64,000 bases of DNA, from contig CAZCNY010000001.1 in assembly GCA_964500675.1 (NCBI GenBank), positions 124,001 to 188,000 on the forward strand, written 5' to 3'. The number at the start of each line of letters is the position of its first letter. Positions within the stretch are counted from its first letter, which is position 1. Source of the stretch: CAMLJR01 sp964500675. GTDB lineage: Bacteria; Pseudomonadota; Gammaproteobacteria; Pseudomonadales; CAMLJR01. This document shows, in pieces, positions 36,417 through 45,664 of this stretch. The notes below the pieces were generated by a model, which was not told where the DNA came from, ran no database searches, and saw nothing but the letters and a program-made list of their open reading frames with translations. The translations under genes and the position numbers were made by a program.

Positions 36417-37697
36417 ATGAAAATACTGTTTTTGTCGCATTATTTCCCGCCCGAGGTCAATGCCCCGGCCACGCGCACATATGAACACTGTCGACGCTGG
36501 GTTGAATTGGGACACGAGGTCACGGTTGTCAGCTGCGTGCCGCACCACCCCATGGGCAAAGCCTACCCAGGCTATCGCAACAGGCTGATTCAAACCGAAT
36601 ACAAGGATGGGATTCGAGCTGTCAAGGTTTTGACCTATATCACCGCCAATGAAGGCTTTCTCAAGCGCACCTGGAACTACGTATTTTATATGTTAATGGC
36701 GACTGTCATCGCCCCGTTTCTACCGCGCGCGGATATCGTGATTTCGACCTCGCCGCAGTTCTTCAACGGCCTCGCGGGCTATTTCGTGTCGAGACTTAAA
36801 CGCTGCCCCTGGGTACTCGAAATTCGCGATTTGTGGCCTGAATCGATTCTTGCCGTCGGAGCAATCAAGAATCGCCATGTCATCCGTGTCCTTGAGGCGA
36901 TCGAACGTTTTGTCTACCACAAGGCAGACCACATCGTCCCCGTTACCTATGCGTTCGAGCGCCATATTGCCGCGCACGGGGGTAATTCCGAGCACATCAC
37001 GGTGATTCGCAACGGGGTCGATCTTAAATTCTTCGAGCCACGCACAAAAGATAGCGAATTTGCACGGCGGCTCGGTGTCGAAGGCAAATTCATCGCCGCT
37101 TACCTCGGCACGCACGGCATGGCGCACGGCCTCGACTTGCTGATCGAAACAGCAGAAAAACTTCGACATCGCAACGATATTGTTATCTTATTAGCGGGCG
37201 ATGGAGCCGAGCGAAAACGGTTGCTTGCCGAAATCGAAAACCGTGGATTAACCAATATAAAACTGCTCGGCCAGCTACCGAAGACAGAAATGCCCAAACT
37301 GTGGTCGATCACTGATGTCAGCTTGGTCATATTAAAAAAACTCGATTTATTTTTAACGGTGATTCCGTCGAAGATCTTTGAAAGTATGGCGATGCGCCAA
37401 CCGATTATTTTGGGTGTAGCTGGCGAAAGCGCGGAGCTGATCCAAGAGAGCGGCGCGGGTATCGCCATCGAGCCCGAAAATGTAGAGCAATTGGTCGCCG
37501 CGATTTTGAGCCTAGCCGACTCCACCACATTGCGGCACGAGCTGGGCGCGAAAGGGCGGCGCTATGTCGAAGCCAATTTCGATCGCACTATACTGGCGGA
37601 TCGCTTCGAACGGTTGTTAATTGCAACTGCACCAAGCACATCAAAAGGACGTTCGCGCGAACATACACCGCAGCCAAAGCCGGATATTAAACAATGA
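36417..37697 (+). CDS. Glycosyltransferase family 4 protein, exosortase operon
   Basis: 426-residue GT-B enzyme, WbuB-like. N-terminal LFLSHYFPPEVNAPATRTYE is the hallmark of this subgroup, followed by CPWVLEIRDLWPESILAVG. The C-terminal domain has AAYLGTHGMAHGLDLLIE and VIPSKIFESMAMRQPII with the conserved Glu. It opens the operon that also holds the exosortase, 57 bases after a sigma-54 element, and overlaps the exosortase gene by four bases (ATGA). It likely adds an early GlcNAc- or FucNAc-type sugar; the exact donor is unknown. Confidence 0.9.
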   Translation: MKILFLSHYFPPEVNAPATRTYEHCRRWVELGHEVTVVSCVPHHPMGKAYPGYRNRLIQTEYKDGIRAVKVLTYITANEGFLKRTWNYVFYMLMATVIAPFLPRADIVISTSPQFFNGLAGYFVSRLKRCPWVLEIRDLWPESILAVGAIKNRHVIRVLEAIERFVYHKADHIVPVTYAFERHIAAHGGNSEHITVIRNGVDLKFFEPRTKDSEFARRLGVEGKFIAAYLGTHGMAHGLDLLIETAEKLRHRNDIVILLAGDGAERKRLLAEIENRGLTNIKLLGQLPKTEMPKLWSITDVSLVILKKLDLFLTVIPSKIFESMAMRQPIILGVAGESAELIQESGAGIAIEPENVEQLVAAILSLADSTTLRHELGAKGRRYVEANFDRTILADRFERLLIATAPSTSKGRSREHTPQPKPDIKQ

Positions 37698-39289
37698 ATC
37701 AAAGCTCCGATCTCACTTCCCTCTCAGCTCCTGCCACCTCCAAAAACCTCTGGTTATGGGGTCTATTGTTAATCGCTTTTGCATTGCTGATTTTCATCTA
37801 TTGGGACGGGCTCGCATTAATGGTGCGGTGGTGGGAGCGCGAGGAATACAGCCATGGCTATATGATTCCGTTCGTTGCGCTCTTTTTGTTATGGCAACGC
37901 ATTAATTTACTTCCAGCTGTGACCAACTCGGGAGCTTGGTCGGGCACCGTTCTGGTCGGTATCGGGTTGTTGTGTTTCTTGCTCGGCGAGCTGAGCGCGA
38001 TTTACACGCTGATACAATATGGATTTTTGTTCTCCTTCGCTGGCATTACCTGGGCATTTCTAGGCAACTCCAGCATGCGCCTGCTGTGGGCGGCTTTTTT
38101 CTACCTGATCTTCATGATCCCTTTGCCCAATTTTCTGTACTTCAATCTATCGAGCCAATTACAGCTTCTGTCTTCAACCATCGGCGTTGCGGTAATTCGC
38201 TTCTTCAATATCAGCGTAAACCTCGAAGGCAACGTTATCGATTTAGGCTCGATGCAATTACAAGTCGCAGAGGCCTGCTCCGGTTTGCGCTATTTGTTTC
38301 CCTTGATGAGTTTTGGCTTTTTGATCGGCTATTTATACCGCGGCCGCTTGTGGCAACGCGCCATTATTTTTTTATCGACGGTTCCAATCACGGTACTCAT
38401 GAATAGCTTTCGCATCGGCATGATCGGTGTCACCGTCGACAAATGGGGTATCGAAATGGCACAAGGATTCTTGCACGACTTTGAAGGCTGGGTCGTGTTT
38501 ATGGGCTGCGTAGGTATTTTATTTCTAGAAATCGCGTTGTTTCAATTGTTCAGCTCACAGCGACTCCGAGTGCTCGATTTGGTCAATCTCGATATTCCGA
38601 AGCTATCAATAAAGCTCAAGGATTTCGATCTGAATGTGCGCAAACAGCGTCCTTTTCTGGTTGCTTTCGCACTTATTCTGATCGTTACACCCTATTTCGC
38701 TACATTGAGCGAACGCAGTGAAGTTGCTCCGCCTCGACAAGCGTTTGTTAATTTCCCATTAAGTCACAGCGATTGGTTGGGCAGCGAGGGCGCGCTCGAA
38801 CAAAACATTATCGGAGCTTTAAAATTCAGCGATTACATCATTGCGGACTATCACACCGAAAGCGATCCCATTCCTGTCAACTTCTATGTTGCTTGGTATG
38901 AATCCCAGAAGAAGGGAGCATCGATTCATTCACCTCGCTCATGCATTCCCGGAGGAGGTTGGCGTATTGAAAACATTGATCAGCGCAATGTTCCGGGTGT
39001 GCTGCGAAAGAACAGCCGGCCATTACACATCAATCGCGCGATTATTCGTAAAGGTGACACGCTCAACGTCGTTTACTACTGGTTCGATGGTCGCGGTCGC
39101 GACATCACCAACGAGTATATGGAAAAGTGGTATATCTTTTGGGACTCGTTAACCCGCTCTCGCTCCGACGGCGCATTGATTCGCTTAGTCACGCCAGTGC
39201 CTGATGGTACGCCAATCGCCGCGGCCGATCAGCGCCTGCAAAAATTCCTAAAAGATTTTTACCCACTGATTCCAGCTTATGTACCGTAA
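37694..39289 (+). CDS. Exosortase with fused C-terminal EpsI domain (XrtD-like)
   Basis: 531 residues. The first 290 form a polytopic membrane exosortase with the three catalytic residues: Cys in VAEACSGLRYLF, Arg in NSFRIGMIG, and His in GFLHDFEGWVVF. After a further membrane segment (FALILIVTPYF) comes an EpsI-type periplasmic domain (about 340-531: DWLGSEG, FYVAWYESQKKG, HSPRSCIPGGGW). The fusion and the VPVPAAAW form of the sorting signal at 8.0 kb both point to the VPLPA-CTERM-specific XrtD type. It removes the C-terminal tail of PEP-CTERM proteins and probably links them to the envelope or polymer. Confidence 0.9.
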   Translation: MNQSSDLTSLSAPATSKNLWLWGLLLIAFALLIFIYWDGLALMVRWWEREEYSHGYMIPFVALFLLWQRINLLPAVTNSGAWSGTVLVGIGLLCFLLGELSAIYTLIQYGFLFSFAGITWAFLGNSSMRLLWAAFFYLIFMIPLPNFLYFNLSSQLQLLSSTIGVAVIRFFNISVNLEGNVIDLGSMQLQVAEACSGLRYLFPLMSFGFLIGYLYRGRLWQRAIIFLSTVPITVLMNSFRIGMIGVTVDKWGIEMAQGFLHDFEGWVVFMGCVGILFLEIALFQLFSSQRLRVLDLVNLDIPKLSIKLKDFDLNVRKQRPFLVAFALILIVTPYFATLSERSEVAPPRQAFVNFPLSHSDWLGSEGALEQNIIGALKFSDYIIADYHTESDPIPVNFYVAWYESQKKGASIHSPRSCIPGGGWRIENIDQRNVPGVLRKNSRPLHINRAIIRKGDTLNVVYYWFDGRGRDITNEYMEKWYIFWDSLTRSRSDGALIRLVTPVPDGTPIAAADQRLQKFLKDFYPLIPAYVP

Positions 39290-39337
39290 CGCGATGCACC
39301 GCGATATGACATATATAAACAATGTGAAATCGCGCCG

Positions 39338-40987
39338 ATGAGCTTTGCTTTCATGCAACTGCTGTATAGCTTCACGATTGCAATGCTGCTCACGGCGGTG
39401 TTGATGCCATTGGCCATTTACCTCGCACCAGCCCTGGGATTGATCGATCGGCCGGATGCCAGCCGCAAAATGCATACGCGTATCATCCCCCGTTGCGGTG
39501 GCTTGGCGATGGCGCTCGGAGTGGCGGCACCATTGCTGTGGTACTTGCCGCCCACGGCACCCTTACTGCACTTGTTGTTGGCTTGCGTTGTGATTGTATT
39601 GTTCGGCACTTTAGACGATCGCAGCAATCTCGATTATCGATGGAAGTTTTTCGGGCAAATTGTTGCCGTCCTTATTGCCATGCACGGCGGCATATTGATT
39701 CATCGCATACCCCTGCTTGAATTCGACAGCGCCCCGCTGTGGCTTACCTATACCCTGACATTTTTCTTCATTTTGGGAGTGACCAACGCCGTCAACTTGA
39801 CCGATGGACTCGATGGGCTCGCCGCTGGAACTACGCTGCTGGCCTTGGCCATTCTTTTCGCATTAACGCAACTCAGCGATAACGGCAACGCAGCATTTAT
39901 CGCCCTCACCGTGATCGGTAGCATCCTTGGATTCCTGCGCTACAACACCTATCCAGCGCGCGTATTCATGGGCGATGTGGGTAGTCAGTTCCTCGGCTTC
40001 ATCACCGTGTGCTTAAGCATTTTTATTACCCAGGCCGAAACCTGCGCCGTCAGCCCCGCGCTACCGCTGTTAATCCTCGGTCTTCCGGTATTGGATACTG
40101 CAATGGTGATGACGATTCGGCTGGCACAGGGACGATCGCCCTTCGCGCCCGATCGCAATCATTTACATCATCGGATCATGGCGCTCGGTTTTTATCACAA
40201 TGAAGCTGTCGCCATCATTTACCTATTGCAAATAGCGCTGTTGGCTTTGGCTTTTGTCTCGCGCTACGCGCAAGATACATTGTTACTCGGCATGTATGCG
40301 ATATTTTCAGCGGTGCTCGTCTCTGTTTTGACTATTGCCGGCCATATCGGCTGGCGTGTTCGGGCCGATAACACGGGCGCGAATTTCATCGACAGACGTA
40401 ACTTTCTGTTGCGTAAACTCGAATGGTTTTATCGACACTCCGGATTCGTTGTACAGATACTCGTGGCTACGCTGCTGATTATTTCGACGGCTTATCCACG
40501 ACCCGATGGGCTCGGAATTCGTCCCGTCACATTGATTTTGTTTGCGATTCTATTAACGACGATTTTCACCTATCCGCGCTTTCCCGCTTGGGGGACGCGA
40601 CTCAGTATTTATTCAGCGAGCGTTCTGAGTGTATACCTAATAGCGGTTAATCCGCTGCTGCGAGACTGGAAGCAGTGGATCAACGGGGCTTTTATTGCGC
40701 TTGCCGTTATTTTAGGACTAGCCATACGCATGACCCGTCGCGAACAATTTCGGCTCGACACACAGGATCTACTCATTCTGGTAATGATAATGGTCGTACC
40801 GTTGTTGCCGTTCGAATCGATCAACCGCTATGCGATCGGTGAATTTGCGCTGCGTTTGGCGGTCTTGATGTATAGCTGCGAATTCGTTATCGGCAGATCT
40901 TCAGGCAAGGCATTATTGCCAGTGACTGGGGTCGCCGTCGTATCAATGTTGTTCGCGATCGCGCGAGCTTGGAATTTTAGTTTCTAA
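39338..40987 (+). CDS. WecA-like undecaprenyl-phosphate sugar-1-phosphate transferase
   Basis: 549-residue integral membrane enzyme of the MraY/WecA family, which starts glycan assembly by forming an Und-PP-sugar (probably GlcNAc). Visible motifs are DRPDASRKMHTR, GTLDDRSNLD (the DD pair), NLTDGLDGLAAG, MGDVGSQFLGF and DRNHLHHRI. It is longer than E. coli WecA (367 residues): about 200 extra C-terminal residues add roughly six more membrane segments with no catalytic motif. Fits with wecB/wecC. Same operon as the exosortase. Confidence 0.9.
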   Translation: MSFAFMQLLYSFTIAMLLTAVLMPLAIYLAPALGLIDRPDASRKMHTRIIPRCGGLAMALGVAAPLLWYLPPTAPLLHLLLACVVIVLFGTLDDRSNLDYRWKFFGQIVAVLIAMHGGILIHRIPLLEFDSAPLWLTYTLTFFFILGVTNAVNLTDGLDGLAAGTTLLALAILFALTQLSDNGNAAFIALTVIGSILGFLRYNTYPARVFMGDVGSQFLGFITVCLSIFITQAETCAVSPALPLLILGLPVLDTAMVMTIRLAQGRSPFAPDRNHLHHRIMALGFYHNEAVAIIYLLQIALLALAFVSRYAQDTLLLGMYAIFSAVLVSVLTIAGHIGWRVRADNTGANFIDRRNFLLRKLEWFYRHSGFVVQILVATLLIISTAYPRPDGLGIRPVTLILFAILLTTIFTYPRFPAWGTRLSIYSASVLSVYLIAVNPLLRDWKQWINGAFIALAVILGLAIRMTRREQFRLDTQDLLILVMIMVVPLLPFESINRYAIGEFALRLAVLMYSCEFVIGRSSGKALLPVTGVAVVSMLFAIARAWNFSF

Positions 40988-41002
40988 ATTTAGGAGAGGA
41001 TC

Positions 41003-43411
41003 ATGTCTCAAAATCATTACAGCGCACCGACACAACGCAAAGCGTTGACGGTTGCACTCAGCATCGCCCTTGTGGGCTCATTGATGACTGGTTGCAGCGG
41101 CAAGGAGGAGCGACAAGCCAAGTACCTGCACCGCGCGGAAGAATACCTGGCAAAAAAAGATTACGAAAAAGCGCGCATCGAAGCCAAAAACGTTTTACAG
41201 ATCAATACCAACAATGCCGAGGCTCACTACGTCTTTGCAGAAATTGCAGAGCAGAAGAGCGATTGGCCGCAGATGTACGGTGAGCTCAATGCGGCCATCC
41301 AAAATGATCCCAAACTGCTTAAGGCACATATCAAACTCGCGCAAATGCTCGCGGCATTCAACGAGCTTGATAAGGCCAAGGAAGAGGCGCAAAAAATCCA
41401 CGAACTCGACCCCAATAGCCCCGATTACTATTCGACACTGGCGGCGATTGCGGTGCATCAAAAGAAAACCGACGATGCCATTCAAAATGCGCAGAAGGCG
41501 CTAGCAATTAAACCCGGACACCTTGGCGCCTCGGCAATTCTTGCTTCTATCTATGCGGATACGGACCCTGTAAAGGCGCAGCAAGTATTGGCGGATAGTG
41601 TCAAGACCAATCCCGATGAAGATGAATTGCGCGTCATGCAAGCGCGCATCTATGCCAAGCAAAATGAACCCGAGAAAGCGATCGACGTCATGAAACGGCT
41701 GATCAAACTGCGTCCGGATAAAGTTATTTACGTCTCGCAGTTGGCAAGCTACTACGTCTCGCAAAAACGCCCCAACGATGCCGAAGCACTGTTGCAACAA
41801 TCCATTAAAGATCAACCCGAAAACACAGACCTTAAGCTGGCTTTAGTCGAATTCATCGCCAAGCAGCACAAGCTGGAGGATGCGCTCAGCCTTCTTGAGC
41901 AGTACAGCAAAGCCGAGCCCGACAACTACAAATTGCGCGCAACTCTGGCGCGCTTTTATCTCGCCACCAATGCCCCCGATAAAGCGATTGCGACTTATCA
42001 GTACACTATCGATAAAGATATACATGGCGAAGGCATCGACGCACGCAATCGCGTCGTGGAAATTCTGTTAAAGGAAAACAAGCGTCCTGAGGCCGAGGCG
42101 CTGCTCAAAGACGTGCTCAAGTTAGAACCTGAAAACCCCGATGGTCTTATGGCGAGAGCACGCCTGGAGCTTATCGACAACAAGCCCGATAACGCAATTG
42201 CCGATCTGCGCTCCATTTTGAAAAATGCTCCCGATGCGCCACAGCCGCTAACTCTACTTGCAGTTGCGCAGGAGCGTACTGGCGCGCTTAATCTCGCGCT
42301 CGACACCTACAAAAAGATACTCGATAAAAATGGCAACGATTTGGCTGCTCTGCTCGGCGCGGCTCGGCTGGATATTCAGCAAAACCAACTCGACGAGGCG
42401 CAAAAGTTACTTGAGCACGCGCGCTCACTCGCGGGTACGAACGTGGACGTGGCGCGACTGCTTGTCGATTTGTACACACGCAAACAACAATGGCAGCAAG
42501 CACTTGAGTTGTGCGATCAATTGACGCTCAACAGCAATAGCGCGGCCGTGGGGTTCTATCTGAAAGGCCTGGTGGAGTTACAGAAAAAAGACACGAGCGC
42601 GGGTATCGATTCTCTAAAAAAGGCATTGGACAAGGAGCCTCGCGCGATTGAACCATTACAGATGTTGATCTCCGCATATGTCGGAACCAAACAAACCAAC
42701 ACCGCTACGACCTATCTTGAAGCCTACGTCAAAGCTCACCCCGACCTGATTCACGCTCAAGAACTGCTCGGCGCGCTTTATCGTCAAACCGGTAAATTGC
42801 CGCAGGCACAACAGATATTAGAGCAAGTAATCAAGCAAGAACCGCAGCGCACTTCGGCTTATCGTGAGCTGATGGCGGTATATATCAGCGAAAAGCAGCC
42901 AGAAGAAAAGGTGAACTCCCTGCTTAGCAACGCCCTCCAGAAAACTCCGGACAATGTCGAATTATTATTGCTGCAAGCTCAATACGCACAGAACGTCAAC
43001 AATAATCAATTATCACTAGACAGCTACAATAAGGCACTCAAGCTCCAGCCGGACTCAGACATCATCAAAAATAATTTAGCGGTATTGCTTATGGAAAAAT
43101 TTCCTTCGGAGGAAAATTTGCGCCGAGCACAAAGCTTGACCGTGAGTTTTACCGATAGCAAAAACCCGCTATTTGTCGACACGTACGCATGGTTGCAATA
43201 CAAAATGAAAAACTATCAGCAGACCATTGCGCTGCTAGAAAGCGTGTTAAATGAAAATATGACAGCGCCCGAACTACGTTATCACTTAGGTATGGCGTAC
43301 CTGAAAAACGGTACCAAAGATAAAGCCAAGGTGGAGCTAACGAAAGCGACTGAAACCAACGCCCAATATCCGGGTCGCGACGAAGCCGAAGCGGAACTGA
43401 AAAAGCTTTGA
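41003..43411 (+). CDS. PrsT-like TPR lipoprotein of the exosortase system
   Basis: 802 residues. An N-terminal lipoprotein signal (lipobox LMTGC, Cys about residue 31) anchors it in a membrane. The rest is almost entirely TPR-like helix pairs (for example NAEAHYVFAEIAEQKSDW, GHLGASAILASIY, PDSDIIKNNLAVLLM), about 20 repeats. PEP-CTERM loci carry such a protein, called PrsT, proposed to organise export or sorting. Strong SD GGAGAGG. It is the last gene of the exosortase operon, 15 bases after the WecA-like gene. Confidence 0.9.
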   Translation: MSQNHYSAPTQRKALTVALSIALVGSLMTGCSGKEERQAKYLHRAEEYLAKKDYEKARIEAKNVLQINTNNAEAHYVFAEIAEQKSDWPQMYGELNAAIQNDPKLLKAHIKLAQMLAAFNELDKAKEEAQKIHELDPNSPDYYSTLAAIAVHQKKTDDAIQNAQKALAIKPGHLGASAILASIYADTDPVKAQQVLADSVKTNPDEDELRVMQARIYAKQNEPEKAIDVMKRLIKLRPDKVIYVSQLASYYVSQKRPNDAEALLQQSIKDQPENTDLKLALVEFIAKQHKLEDALSLLEQYSKAEPDNYKLRATLARFYLATNAPDKAIATYQYTIDKDIHGEGIDARNRVVEILLKENKRPEAEALLKDVLKLEPENPDGLMARARLELIDNKPDNAIADLRSILKNAPDAPQPLTLLAVAQERTGALNLALDTYKKILDKNGNDLAALLGAARLDIQQNQLDEAQKLLEHARSLAGTNVDVARLLVDLYTRKQQWQQALELCDQLTLNSNSAAVGFYLKGLVELQKKDTSAGIDSLKKALDKEPRAIEPLQMLISAYVGTKQTNTATTYLEAYVKAHPDLIHAQELLGALYRQTGKLPQAQQILEQVIKQEPQRTSAYRELMAVYISEKQPEEKVNSLLSNALQKTPDNVELLLLQAQYAQNVNNNQLSLDSYNKALKLQPDSDIIKNNLAVLLMEKFPSEENLRRAQSLTVSFTDSKNPLFVDTYAWLQYKMKNYQQTIALLESVLNENMTAPELRYHLGMAYLKNGTKDKAKVELTKATETNAQYPGRDEAEAELKKL

Positions 43412-43431
43412 CAATCACAAATAAATCTCAA

Positions 43432-43470
43432 CAGATAACAAAAGAGAAGGCTGTACGCTTTTGTTATCTG
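43432..43470. terminator. 13-bp inverted repeat between TPR gene and sulfotransferase
   Basis: CAGATAACAAAAG (43432-43444) and CTTTTGTTATCTG (43458-43470) are perfect inverse complements around a 13-base loop. It lies between the 3' ends of two convergent genes, as a shared terminator would, though no T-run follows either arm. The stem is AT-rich, so its strength is uncertain. Confidence 0.55.
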
Positions 43471-43477
43471 CTTGAAC

Positions 43478-44272
43478 TCAACCGTCCGCCTCAAGCCTGG
43501 CTTTCCAAAAATTGTAGATTAGGTAATCAGCTTGGTTATGCGCGCGGATAAATTCGAGCAATTTCGCATCGGGCTCCAGGTAAACTCCGCGCTGGTTGCC
43601 TTGATTCTCATGAGGAATATCTCCGGGAATGCCGAGCATACTCCCGAATTCAGCGGCGAAGTTATTTAACCGCTCCATTACGCCCACTCGCCAAAAGGAC
43701 TCGAGTAGATTGTTCACCTGCGCCGCAAATTCGCTGGAATCCAGCGTGGGCCAATCTGCCTTTTGAAAATTTTGTGCGATAAAACGCGCTATATAGTTTG
43801 AACCCAAAGGGGCTTGTGACTGAAAAGCAAGCTCCGGTGTCAGACCTTGGCGACGGATTGCATCTTTGTAGTCATAACGCTCGACTGCGTGACGCTCAAA
43901 CCAGTCGTAGAAATCGATCTGTTGTCGTTTCATGCCCTGACACCAGTAGTACATTGCATGGTTGTATTGTGAAATGATGCGCCGGGCAGGATCTCTGAGC
44001 ACAATCAGTCGCCGGATTTCCCTGCCGGAGAAAAATTCTGCGGTAGACTCCGTCACATAATGTCCCATAACCACCCGAATATCCCGCCGCTGCTCGATCG
44101 TCATTTGCTCCAAAAAGGGCAACCGATGCTGCACACAGAACTGTTCTCCCGCCACCCCGTAGTGAACCATACCTTTATGCAGACCGAGATGATACGCCAA
44201 CCAGTTACGCAGGCTCACACCACCAGTCTTAGGGAGATGATGAAGGATATAGATGGGCATCGTGGAATCCAT
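43478..44272 (-). CDS. Sulfotransferase family 2-like protein
   Basis: 264-residue protein with the PAPS-binding start IYILHHLPKTGGVSLRNWL and the second loop RRLIVLRDPARRIISQYNH, typical of the carbohydrate-type sulfotransferases (heparan/chondroitin-like fold). It would sulfate a sugar of the extracellular polymer or lipid. It is oriented against the EPS operon and ends 66 bases from the TPR gene stop. The start is uncertain: ATG 44272 is given; ATG 44260 is also plausible, and the open frame begins at 44323. No SD is evident. Confidence 0.8.
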   Translation of the reverse strand: MDSTMPIYILHHLPKTGGVSLRNWLAYHLGLHKGMVHYGVAGEQFCVQHRLPFLEQMTIEQRRDIRVVMGHYVTESTAEFFSGREIRRLIVLRDPARRIISQYNHAMYYWCQGMKRQQIDFYDWFERHAVERYDYKDAIRRQGLTPELAFQSQAPLGSNYIARFIAQNFQKADWPTLDSSEFAAQVNNLLESFWRVGVMERLNNFAAEFGSMLGIPGDIPHENQGNQRGVYLEPDAKLLEFIRAHNQADYLIYNFWKARLEADG

Positions 44273-44512
44273 GACTGACGAAATATTCACTGACGAAAAT
44301 ATTAACTTTTTGCATTCTAGCATCGCGCATAGTTCTGCGTGTTCGCTTAATACCCATCAATAACGACTGTTGAAACTCGAGCCCGGAAGGACCGCAAATC
44401 AATATCTCCCCAATCAACCGACAATTCACTACGCGTCACTGCGCGGGAATATCCGACTGCGCTTTCGAGAATTTTAGCCAGCGAAAATTAACACATAATT
44501 TATTCATTGAAT

Positions 44513-44531
44513 TGGCAGGACCGGTCTCGAA
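44513..44531. other. Possible degenerate attachment site remnant
   Basis: GGACCGG-tc-TCGAA here compares with GGACCGG-aa-TCGAA at the 3' end of tRNA-Leu (47451-47464): 12 of 14 positions agree. This is where an attL would be expected for an element integrated in that tRNA. It is short and mismatched, so it may be a coincidence. Confidence 0.35.
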
Positions 44532-44594
44532 TTAACCAAATAACACCTGTTTTTATTAACTTTTAGAAGAAAAAATTTAACGAAGTCCCAACAT

Positions 44595-44604
44595 AAATAC
44601 CAAC
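44595..44604. repeat. Left-end copy of the GTTGGTATTT site
   Basis: Exact AAATACCAAC (complement of GTTGGTATTT), the same 10-mer that occurs three times exactly next to the integrase start 2.7 kb away. Its position near the far end of the element suggests an arm-type integrase site. Confidence 0.6.
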
Positions 44605-44959
44605 AAATACTCTTCTTCGCGGCTTATAACCGCGCTCGCATGCTTTGCTTACCTCAACCTGCTTTCGCACCAAGAACTCCCCTAAAAAGTTGGCAAAATA
44701 AGGGAAGAGTTTTAAGCCTACCCAAAAAGCATAATAACGTTGTTTAAGTAGTGATGAAGTAGTCCATTGCCCCTATAGAATGGTAAGAAGCGGGCTCCAC
44801 GGTTAGCACCCACCCACCACGTACCGCCAGCATAACTTATCCACAGACTGTGACCAATTTAACCCTCTTGCATACGGCGAAAAACCCCACTATCTTGTGC
44901 CTTGATCATTTCTAAGGCACCACATATTGTGGATTCCGCAATAAAAGGTAGACAATCAA

Positions 44960-45664
44960 ATGCTAACCAACCGCCGTAAAAGCGAGATCGAGCAAATCGT
45001 AAGCTCTCTACAACGTGGGTTATGGGAGCACCCAACCGGAATACTGCCCCACACTCCAAGTCACTTCGATGTGTTGGAGCCCTTCTATGGGGCCAAGCGC
45101 TTGGGCTTCAAATTCGAGTATGTGCCCGAACTGGGAAGATTTGGTAACGGCAAAGAACAATTTGAGGTAGCTGGCTACATTAACCAACAATCGAAAGTTA
45201 TCGCTATATCGACGTCGCTTTCATTTTCATTGGAAGAACAGCGCTTCACTGCAGCACACGAATTGGGCCACGCTGTTTTGCACCAAGATAAATTAACTGC
45301 CCATCGAGATCGCCCTGTGAATGGAGCCAAGCGGCTGGGCTCCAAAGCACCCCATGAGCAAGAAGCGGATTATTTTGCAGCCTGTTACCTGATGCCCAGA
45401 AAATTTGTTGAACAGGAGTTCAAAAAGCGATTCGTATGTTCAATTGCTGAATTCGAATTCAGCGAAAATGCAGCGTGGATATTGAGCCCAAACGATATCG
45501 AATCAATTATAAGACCCGAGCCTAACTCAAAAAGCCGCGCCCTTGCTCTGGCTGGATTCAGAATTTCCCCTCAAAGCAAATCACTTGCAGAGCAATTTAA
45601 CGTATCCGTTCCGGCTATGGCGATTCGCCTTGAAGAGCTTGGGCTACGAGCCGAGTGGCCATAA
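44960..45664 (+). CDS. ImmA/IrrE family metallo-endopeptidase
   Basis: 234-residue predicted zinc peptidase. The HExxH motif is AAHELGHAVLH and the third ligand is in EQEADYFAACYLMP, the standard layout of the family (PF06114). Members cleave a cognate repressor, as ImmA does with ImmR in ICEBs1, or DdrO for IrrE. Here no XRE-type repressor is adjacent, so the target is unknown. The C-terminal 60 residues contain an HTH-like run (KSLAEQFNVSVPAMAIRLEEL) that may recognise DNA or a partner. AAAGGTAG precedes the ATG. Its 3' end overlaps the neighbouring minus-strand gene by 50 bases. Confidence 0.88.
   Translation: MLTNRRKSEIEQIVSSLQRGLWEHPTGILPHTPSHFDVLEPFYGAKRLGFKFEYVPELGRFGNGKEQFEVAGYINQQSKVIAISTSLSFSLEEQRFTAAHELGHAVLHQDKLTAHRDRPVNGAKRLGSKAPHEQEADYFAACYLMPRKFVEQEFKKRFVCSIAEFEFSENAAWILSPNDIESIIRPEPNSKSRALALAGFRISPQSKSLAEQFNVSVPAMAIRLEELGLRAEWP

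Larger units (their letters stand above)
44273..44959. other. AT-rich region at the left end of the mini-island
   Basis: 687 bases without a gene. It holds a GGACCGGtcTCGAA segment resembling the 3' part of tRNA-Leu, one exact AAATACCAAC site, and one isolated DnaA-box-like TTATCCACA at 44837. The sequence from about 44520 onward is probably the left end of the inserted element. Confidence 0.55.

Noticed and set aside
44837..44845. Exact DnaA-box-like TTATCCACA
   Set aside because: Single copy with no cluster, AT-rich unwinding region or dnaA/dnaN nearby; expected by chance in this length.
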